The translations under genes were made by a program, and so were the position numbers. From positions 62,001 to 126,000 of the forward strand of contig NZ_BBMZ01000013.1 of NCBI RefSeq assembly GCF_000759795.1: 64,000 nt of DNA. Reading direction: 5' to 3'. Below, in pieces: positions 57,216 through 64,000 of the stretch (its first letter is position 1; the number at the start of each line of letters is the position of its first letter). The notes beneath the pieces were generated by a model that saw only the letters and a list, made by a program, of their open reading frames with translations, was not told the DNA's origin and did no database searches. The DNA comes from Pseudescherichia vulneris NBRC 102420. GTDB taxonomy: Bacteria > Pseudomonadota > Gammaproteobacteria > Enterobacterales > Enterobacteriaceae.

Positions 57216-57508
57216 TGGTAAGTCTTATCGCAAAACTGTATGCGGTAATGGATAAGGGCCCGCTCAGGGCCCTTTCTCTGGTGATGGCGCTGGTGCTGGC
57301 AGGCTGCATGTTCTGGGATCCCAGCCGCTTTGCGGCGAAGACCAGCGACTTGACCGTCTGGCATGGCCTACTGCTGATGTGGGCCGTCTGTGCAGGCGTG
57401 ATCCACGGAGTCGGCTTTCGTCCGAAAGCCGTTCACTGGCAAGGGATCTTCTGCCCGCTCATCGCCGATATCGTCCTTGCCGCAGGGCTCATCTTTTTCT
57501 TCTTTTGA
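57215..57508 (+). CDS. ybgE: Cyd operon protein YbgE
   Basis: This 97-residue membrane protein with three hydrophobic segments is highly similar to E. coli YbgE (CMFWDPSRFAAKTS, HGVGFRPK). It is always encoded after cydX but its function is unknown. Its start overlaps the cydX stop. It is followed by a 147-bp spacer before ybgC. Confidence 0.96.
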   Translation: MVSLIAKLYAVMDKGPLRALSLVMALVLAGCMFWDPSRFAAKTSDLTVWHGLLLMWAVCAGVIHGVGFRPKAVHWQGIFCPLIADIVLAAGLIFFFF

Positions 57509-57655
57509 ATAAGAAATGTCCGTTAACCATATGGGCTTGCATAAGCCCATAAATTTTTACGCTGCGTTTACTTCAACCCATTCCAAACCACCTTTCCCCC
57601 GCGTATAGTAGCAGCGTTTGAACGCTCTACTTATATTGCATTACCGGGATGTAAA

Positions 57656-58749
<1,094 letters not shown>

Positions 58750-58752
58750 GCC

Positions 58753-59181
58753 ATGGCCAGAACACGCGGTCGGGGTCGTCGTGAGCTAAAGTCCGAGATC
58801 AATATCGTACCGTTGCTCGACGTACTGCTGGTGCTGCTGCTGATCTTTATGGCGACGGCACCCATCATTACGCAGAGCGTAGAGGTTGATCTGCCGGATG
58901 CGACCGAGTCGCAAACCGTCAGCTCCAATGACGATCCGCCGGTTATCATTGAGGTTTCCGGCGTGGGTCAATACAGCGTGGTAGTGGAAAAAGATCGCAT
59001 GGATCAGCTACCGCCGGAGCAGGTGGTTGCTGAAGCGCAACGCCGCCTGCAATCCAATCCGAAAACGGTCTTCTTAATCGGTGGCGCGAAAGAAGTGCCT
59101 TACGATGAAATAATTAAAGCGCTGAATCTGCTCCATAGCGCGGGCGTGAAGTCGGTTGGCTTAATGACCCAGCCTATCTAA
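58753..59181 (+). CDS. tolR: Tol-Pal system protein TolR
   Basis: This 142-residue ExbD-like protein has one transmembrane helix with the proton-relaying Asp in NIVPLLDVLLVLLLIFMATA and a periplasmic domain containing VFLIGGAKEVPYDEI. It forms the motor with TolQ. It starts 3 bp after tolQ. Confidence 0.98.
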   Translation: MARTRGRGRRELKSEINIVPLLDVLLVLLLIFMATAPIITQSVEVDLPDATESQTVSSNDDPPVIIEVSGVGQYSVVVEKDRMDQLPPEQVVAEAQRRLQSNPKTVFLIGGAKEVPYDEIIKALNLLHSAGVKSVGLMTQPI

Positions 59182-59220
59182 TCCGCTGCTGAGCAGGCAG
59201 ACAGTTTTTGGGAACCGAGA

Positions 59221-60507
59221 GTGTCAAAGGCAACCGAACAAAACGACAAGCTTAAACGAGCCATCATTATTTCAGCGGTGCTGCACGTCATTCTGTTTGC
59301 AGCGCTGATCTGGAGCTCGTTTGATGAGCATATAGATGCCTCTGCAGGCGGCGGCGGTGGCTCGGCCATTGACGCCGTTATGGTCGATCCCGGCGCGGTA
59401 GTGCAGCAATATAATCGTCAGCAGCAACAGCAGGCGAGCGCGAAGCGTGCAGAAGAGCAGCGTGAAAAACAGGCGCAACAGCAGGCGGAAGAGCTGCGTG
59501 AAAAGCAGGCCGCCGAGCAGGAGCGTCTGAAGCAGCTGGAAAAAGAGCGTTTGCAGGCGCAGGAACAGGCCCGCGAGCAGGCCCAGCAGCAGAAACAGGC
59601 TGAAGAGGCGGCGAAGCAGGCACAAGAGAAACAGAAGCAGGCTGAAGAAGCTGCGGCGAAGGCAGCGGCTGACGCGAAAGCGCAGGCCGATGCTCAGGCG
59701 AAGGCAGCAGAAGAGGCGGCACAAAAAGCCGCAGCGGATGCGAAAGCCAAAGCCGTAGCCGAGGCAAAAGTCGCGGCCGACGCGGCGAAGAAAGCCGCAG
59801 CTGACGCCCAGAAGAAAGCCGAAGCTGAAGCGGCGAAGAAGGCGCAGCAGGACGCTGAGAAGAAAGCTGAAGCCGAGGCCGCTAAGCAGGCAGCGGAGAA
59901 AGCCGCTGCCGCCGAAAAAGCTGCCGCTGAGAAAAAGGCTGCTGCACAGAAGGCAGCGGAAGAGAAGGCTGCTGCTGCCGCAGAAAAAGCGGCTGCTGCG
60001 AAAGCCGCTGCGGCTGAAAAGGCCGCCGCCGGTAAGAAAGCTGCTGCTGATAAAGCTGCAGCAGCCAAAGCGGCTGCGGCGAAGAAAGCGGCCGCGGCAG
60101 AGAAAGCCGCTGCGTCAGACGTAGACGATCTGTTCGGTGACCTCAGTTCAGGTAAGAATGCGCCGAAAACCGGCGGTGGCGCGAAAGGAAATAACGCAGC
60201 CCCGGCAGGAAGTGGTAGTACTAAAAACAATGGCGCGTCGGGTGCGGATATCAGCAACTACGCCGGGATGATCAAATCAGCGATCGAGACTAAGTTTTAT
60301 GACGCGTCGTCGTATGCAGGTAAAACCTGTACGCTGCGCATAAAACTGGCCCCGGATGGTTTGCTGTTGGATATTCAGTCCGAAGGTGGCGATCCTGCGC
60401 TCTGTCAGGCTGCTTTAGCCGCAGCACGTCAGGCGAAGATCCCGAAACCGCCGAGCCAGGCAGTTTACGAAGTGTTTAAAAATGCTCCACTGGACTTTAA
60501 ACCTTAG
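59221..60507 (+). CDS. tolA: Tol-Pal energy transducer TolA
   Basis: This 428-residue protein (E. coli 421) has an N-terminal transmembrane helix with the SHLS-like conserved region (AVLHVILFAALIWSSF), a long Ala/Lys/Glu-rich helical domain II from about 65 to 300 built of imperfect AAAEKAAA-type repeats, and the C-terminal domain III with YAGKTCTLRIKLAPDG that contacts TolB/Pal, colicins and filamentous phage. GTG start. The repeat count is the likely cause of the length difference. Confidence 0.97.
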   Translation: MSKATEQNDKLKRAIIISAVLHVILFAALIWSSFDEHIDASAGGGGGSAIDAVMVDPGAVVQQYNRQQQQQASAKRAEEQREKQAQQQAEELREKQAAEQERLKQLEKERLQAQEQAREQAQQQKQAEEAAKQAQEKQKQAEEAAAKAAADAKAQADAQAKAAEEAAQKAAADAKAKAVAEAKVAADAAKKAAADAQKKAEAEAAKKAQQDAEKKAEAEAAKQAAEKAAAAEKAAAEKKAAAQKAAEEKAAAAAEKAAAAKAAAAEKAAAGKKAAADKAAAAKAAAAKKAAAAEKAAASDVDDLFGDLSSGKNAPKTGGGAKGNNAAPAGSGSTKNNGASGADISNYAGMIKSAIETKFYDASSYAGKTCTLRIKLAPDGLLLDIQSEGGDPALCQAALAAARQAKIPKPPSQAVYEVFKNAPLDFKP

Positions 60508-60637
60508 GTTACACTTTCCCCACGTAAAGGTGGAAAGGGTACTACTGTTTCCACTGGGCTGTGGTCATTTTGGATATTTAGTTTGTTAACATTCTGCTAA
60601 ATTATCGCGGGTTTACCGCCCGGATAAGGGAGATGAG

Positions 60638-61930
60638 ATGAAGCAGGCATTACGTGTAGTGTTTGGTTTTTTAGTGCTGTGGGCGGCCGTGCTGCACGCG
60701 GAAGTGCGTATCGAGATTACCCAGGGCGTAGACTCTGCGCGCCCGATTGGCGTAGTACCTTTCCAGTGGGCGGGACCTGGCGCTGCGCCTGAAGATATCG
60801 GCGGCATCGTGGGTGCTGACCTGCGCAACAGCGGCAAGTTCAACCCGCTGGATCGCTCTCGTCTGCCGCAGCAGCCGGGCAGCGCTCAGGAAGTTCAGCC
60901 TGCAGCCTGGTCTGCGTTGGGTATTGATGCCGTGGTCGTTGGGCAGGTAACGCCTAACCCGGACGGTAGCTATAACGTGGCCTACCAGCTGGTTGACACC
61001 GGTGGTGCGCCGGGTACCGTGCTGGCTCAGAACTCCTATAAGGTGAACAAGCAGTGGCTGCGCTATGCGGGCCATACTGCCAGTGACGAAGTGTTCGAGA
61101 AGCTGACCGGTATTAAAGGTGCATTCCGTACGCGTATCGCTTACGTAGTTCAGACCAACGGCGGTCAGTTCCCGTACGAGCTGCGCGTCTCTGACTACGA
61201 TGGCTACAACCAGTTCGTTGTACACCGTTCACCGCAGCCGCTGATGTCACCGGCATGGTCTCCGGACGGCAGCAAGCTGGCCTACGTCACCTTTGAGAGC
61301 GGTCGTTCTGCGCTGGTGATCCAGACGCTGGCTAACCGTTCCGTACGTCAGGTTGCCTCGTTCCCGCGTCACAACGGTGCACCGGCATTCTCTCCAGATG
61401 GTTCTAAACTGGCGTTCGCTCTCTCGAAAACCGGTAGTCTGAACCTCTACGTGATGGATATCGGCTCTGGCCAGATCCGTCAGGTTACCGACGGTCGTAG
61501 CAACAACACCGAACCGACCTGGTTCCCGGACAGCCAGAACCTGGCCTTTACCTCTGACCAGGCAGGCCGTCCGCAGGTTTATAAAGTCAACGTTAACGGC
61601 GGTGCTCCGCAGCGTATCTCCTGGGAAGGTTCTCAGAACCAGGATGCTGACGTCAGCAGCGACGGCAAATTTATGGTAATGGTAAGCTCCAACGGTGGGC
61701 AGCAGCACATTGCCAAACAAGATCTGGCAGCGGGTGGCGTACAAGTCTTGTCGTCAACGTTCCTGGATGAAACGCCAAGTCTGGCACCTAACGGCACTAT
61801 GGTAATCTACAGCTCTTCTCAGGGGATGGGATCCGTGCTGAATCTGGTTTCTACAGATGGGCGTTTCAAAGCGCGTCTTCCGGCGACTGATGGACAGGTC
61901 AAATTCCCTGCCTGGTCTCCGTATCTGTAA
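60638..61930 (+). CDS. tolB: Tol-Pal system beta-propeller protein TolB
   Basis: This 430-residue periplasmic protein has a signal peptide ([20 protein letters not shown], cleavage after HA). The N-terminal alpha/beta domain precedes a six-bladed propeller with repeated [27 protein letters not shown] blades. It shuttles between TolA and Pal. It has its own 130-bp upstream spacer after tolA. Confidence 0.98.
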   Translation: MKQALRVVFGFLVLWAAVLHAEVRIEITQGVDSARPIGVVPFQWAGPGAAPEDIGGIVGADLRNSGKFNPLDRSRLPQQPGSAQEVQPAAWSALGIDAVVVGQVTPNPDGSYNVAYQLVDTGGAPGTVLAQNSYKVNKQWLRYAGHTASDEVFEKLTGIKGAFRTRIAYVVQTNGGQFPYELRVSDYDGYNQFVVHRSPQPLMSPAWSPDGSKLAYVTFESGRSALVIQTLANRSVRQVASFPRHNGAPAFSPDGSKLAFALSKTGSLNLYVMDIGSGQIRQVTDGRSNNTEPTWFPDSQNLAFTSDQAGRPQVYKVNVNGGAPQRISWEGSQNQDADVSSDGKFMVMVSSNGGQQHIAKQDLAAGGVQVLSSTFLDETPSLAPNGTMVIYSSSQGMGSVLNLVSTDGRFKARLPATDGQVKFPAWSPYL

Positions 61931-61940
61931 TAATAATTAA

Positions 61941-62486
<546 letters not shown>

Positions 62487-62495
62487 GAGAATTGC

Positions 62496-63290
62496 ATGAG
62501 CAGTAACTTCAGACATCATCTGATGAGTCTGTCGTTACTGGTTGGCATAGCGGCCCCCTGGGCCGCTTTTGCGCAAGCGCCAATCAGTAGTGTCGGCTCA
62601 GGCTCGGTTGAAGACCGAGTCACCCAACTTGAGCGCATCTCTAACGCTCACAGCCAGCTTTTAACTCAGCTTCAGCAGCAGCTCTCTGACAACCAGTCCG
62701 ATATCGACTCTCTGCGCGGTCAGATTCAGGAGAGCCAGTATCAGCTGAATCAGGTTGTTGAACGCCAGAAACAGATCCTACTGCAGATTGACAGTCTGGG
62801 CAGCGGCGGTGCGGCAGCAGCGCAGCCAGCGGCAGGCGATCAGGGCGGGGCGGCTACCGCCACACCTGCTCCTGCAGCCGGAGCAGCAGCGGCCCCCAAC
62901 GCGCCGGTACAGAGCGGTGACGCGAATACCGACTACAACGCAGCCATCGCCCTGGTGCAGGATAAATCCCGCCAGGACGATGCTATCGCCGCGTTTAGCA
63001 GCTTTGTGAAAAAGTACCCGGACTCCACTTATGTTCCTAATGCGAACTACTGGTTGGGTCAGTTGAACTACAACAAGGGTAAAAAAGACGATGCGGCATT
63101 CTATTTTGCCTCGGTCGTTAAAAACTATCCAAAATCTCCCAAGGCACCGGACGCGATGTTTAAGGTCGGGGTGATCATGCAGGAGAAAGGGGATACTGCC
63201 AAAGCCAAAGCGGTTTATCAGCAGGTTGTAAGCAAATATCCTGGCACCGACGGCGCGAAACAGGCGCAGAAAAAACTCAGTGCGATGTAA
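62496..63290 (+). CDS. cpoB: Cell division coordinator CpoB
   Basis: This 264-residue periplasmic protein, formerly YbgF, has a signal peptide ending AAFAQA. A trimerising coiled coil follows (VEDRVTQLERISNAHSQLL onward, about 35-100), then a Gly/Ala/Pro linker and three C-terminal TPR units (YWLGQLNYNKGKKDDAAFYF region). It links PBP1b activity to Tol-driven constriction. It starts 9 bp after pal. Confidence 0.97.
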   Translation: MSSNFRHHLMSLSLLVGIAAPWAAFAQAPISSVGSGSVEDRVTQLERISNAHSQLLTQLQQQLSDNQSDIDSLRGQIQESQYQLNQVVERQKQILLQIDSLGSGGAAAAQPAAGDQGGAATATPAPAAGAAAAPNAPVQSGDANTDYNAAIALVQDKSRQDDAIAAFSSFVKKYPDSTYVPNANYWLGQLNYNKGKKDDAAFYFASVVKNYPKSPKAPDAMFKVGVIMQEKGDTAKAKAVYQQVVSKYPGTDGAKQAQKKLSAM

Positions 63291-63302
63291 TGAATGCGGC
63301 AT

Positions 63303-63328
63303 GACCAGATATCGCTCTATTTCTGGTC
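63303..63328 (+). terminator. Weak hairpin after cpoB
   Basis: Stem GACCAGA (63303-63309) / TCTGGTC (63322-63328) with a 12-base loop is followed only by TTGTCGG, so termination may be partial. Confidence 0.45.
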
Positions 63329-63376
63329 TTGTCGGGTGAATCATAAGCAGTTAAGTGATCTCGCTCGAAATTTTAG

Positions 63377-63404
63377 TTGCGCCAACTTCATAAATCAGTA
63401 ATAT
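63377..63404 (+). promoter_or_regulatory. Promoter of the tRNA array
   Basis: A -35 TTGCGC, a 16-bp spacer and -10 TAATAT are followed by a GC-rich ATGCCGCCGTTGCC discriminator, typical of stable-RNA promoters under stringent control. The first tRNA begins about 60 bp downstream. Confidence 0.7.
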
Positions 63405-63465
63405 ATGCCGCCGTTGCCACGGGATATCGCACCGCCCGAAAGCAGCGCAAAAGCGGTAAAACAGT

Positions 63466-63541
63466 GGGTCGTTAGCTCAGTTGGTAGAGCAGTTGACTTT
63501 TAATCAATTGGTCGCAGGTTCGAATCCTGCACGACCCACCA
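63466..63541 (+). tRNA. lysT: tRNA-Lys (UUU), copy 1
   Basis: 76 bases including encoded CCA. The acceptor GGGTCGT pairs with ACGACCC, the anticodon loop is CTTTTAA (anticodon TTT), and the T-arm is GCAGG-TTCGAAT-CCTGC. Identical to E. coli tRNA-Lys; first of the array, hence the lysT position. Confidence 0.98.
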
Positions 63542-63575
63542 CTAAATGATGGAAACATCACACCAGCAATACAGT

Positions 63576-63651
63576 GGGTGATTAGCTCAGTTGGTAGAGC
63601 ATCTCCTTTACACGGAGGGGGTCGGCGGTTCGAGCCCGTCATCACCCACCA
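63576..63651 (+). tRNA. valT: tRNA-Val (UAC)
   Basis: 76 bases including CCA. The acceptor GGGTGAT pairs with ATCACCC, the anticodon loop is CTTACAC (anticodon TAC), and the T-arm is GGCGG-TTCGAGC-CCGTC. Second in the array, as valT in E. coli. Confidence 0.98.
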
Positions 63652-63654
63652 CTC

Positions 63655-63730
63655 GGGTCGTTAGCTCAGTTGGTAGAGCAGTTGACTTTTAATCAATTGG
63701 TCGCAGGTTCGAATCCTGCACGACCCACCA
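63655..63730 (+). tRNA. lysW: tRNA-Lys (UUU), copy 2
   Basis: 76 bases including CCA; sequence identical to copy 1. Only 3 bases separate it from tRNA-Val, as for valT-lysW in E. coli, so a single precursor is processed. Confidence 0.97.
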
Positions 63731-63778
63731 CTTTCTGGTGGTACCGAGTAAAATAATCTTCGAAGTCAGCACCCGAAT

Positions 63779-63854
63779 GGGTCGTTAGCTCAGTTGGTAG
63801 AGCAGTTGACTTTTAATCAATTGGTCGCAGGTTCGAGCCCTGCACGACCCACCA
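63779..63854 (+). tRNA. tRNA-Lys (UUU), copy 3 with variant T-loop
   Basis: 76 bases including CCA, with the same acceptor and anticodon as the other Lys copies. The T-loop reads TTCGAGC instead of TTCGAAT (two changes, at gene positions 59-60), matching the T-loop of the neighbouring tRNA-Val. Stem pairing is intact, so it should be functional. Confidence 0.96.
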
Positions 63855-63877
63855 CTTCGAAGAGAGTTCCCCAAAAG

Positions 63878-63953
63878 GGGTCGTTAGCTCAGTTGGTAGA
63901 GCAGTTGACTTTTAATCAATTGGTCGCAGGTTCGAATCCTGCACGACCCACCA
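63878..63953 (+). tRNA. tRNA-Lys (UUU), copy 4
   Basis: 76 bases including CCA; identical to copies 1 and 2. Last tRNA in the window; E. coli has further Lys/Val copies (lysYZQ, valZ) in its array, and the window ends 47 bp later without another gene. Confidence 0.97.
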
Positions 63954-64000
63954 ATTTCAACATACTAATGAATGTTGAACGTGAAGGATAACGTTGCGTA

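Noticed and set aside
59694-60257. Alanine/serine-rich frame antisense to the tolA repeats
   Set aside because: Low-complexity shadow of the AAAEK repeats; no independent signal.
63466-63953. Direct repeats resembling a CRISPR array
   Set aside because: The repeats are five complete tRNA genes with CCA ends; spacing is irregular and there are no cas genes.
63794-63991. Open frame running through the tRNA repeats
   Set aside because: Arises from repeated tRNA sequence; not a protein gene.
63954-64000. Phage attachment site at the tRNA array end
   Set aside because: No integrase or partial tRNA duplicate is visible in the 47 bases left in the window.

Overview
The window is chromosomal DNA of a member of the Enterobacteriaceae. 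The backbone fur-fldA-ybfE-ybfF / seqA-pgm / speF / kdpFABCDE / ybfA / ybgA-phrB-ybgI-pxpBCA-nei / gltA / sdhCDAB-sucABCD / cydABX-ybgE-ybgC-tolQRAB-pal-cpoB / lysT-type tRNA array has the gene order and protein lengths of Escherichia coli, but the accessory loci, divergence and GC-rich codon use indicate a related genus (Enterobacter/Lelliottia/Leclercia-like; genus not fixed from sequence alone).

1-8.0 kb is an accessory carbohydrate locus of two divergent operons. The minus-strand operon encodes a two-subunit transketolase, a periplasmic sugar-binding protein, a DUF2291 lipoprotein and a sugar ABC ATPase cut by the window edge. The plus-strand operon encodes an FGGY kinase and two SDR dehydrogenases. 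Three copies of a 14-bp palindrome lie between them. The set reads as import, oxidation or isomerisation, phosphorylation, then transketolase cleavage of an unidentified sugar or polyol.

8.2-13.2 kb holds fur (with its uof leader peptide gene), fldA, ybfE, ybfF, seqA and pgm. 13.3-23.5 kb holds inducible ornithine decarboxylase speF, without its usual antiporter partner potE, and the potassium-uptake operon kdpFABC-kdpDE behind a recognisable KdpE site. 23.8-31.4 kb holds ybfA, a solitary AT-richer Abi/HEPN-type gene at the place where E. coli K-12 carries rhsC, a long ybgA fused to a TudS-like DUF523 domain, phrB, ybgI, the 5-oxoprolinase genes pxpBCA and nei.

31.5-43.1 kb is the TCA-cycle block: gltA divergent from sdhCDAB-sucABCD. 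43.3-53.5 kb is an accessory island between sucD and cydA: a LysR regulator, a class I fumarase/mesaconase, a dicarboxylate carrier, and a tightly packed operon for the B12-dependent methylaspartate route of glutamate degradation (glmS, glmL, glmE, mal) extended by an AtuA/DUF1446 protein and a DUF4387 protein of unknown role. No citramalate lyase is present.

53.5-64 kb carries cytochrome bd-I (cydABX, ybgE) behind a perfect FNR box, the Tol-Pal envelope system (ybgC-tolQRA, tolB-pal-cpoB), and a tRNA array Lys-Val-Lys-Lys-Lys, in which the third Lys gene carries a Val-type T-loop. I saw no insertion sequence, integrase, CRISPR array or rRNA gene.
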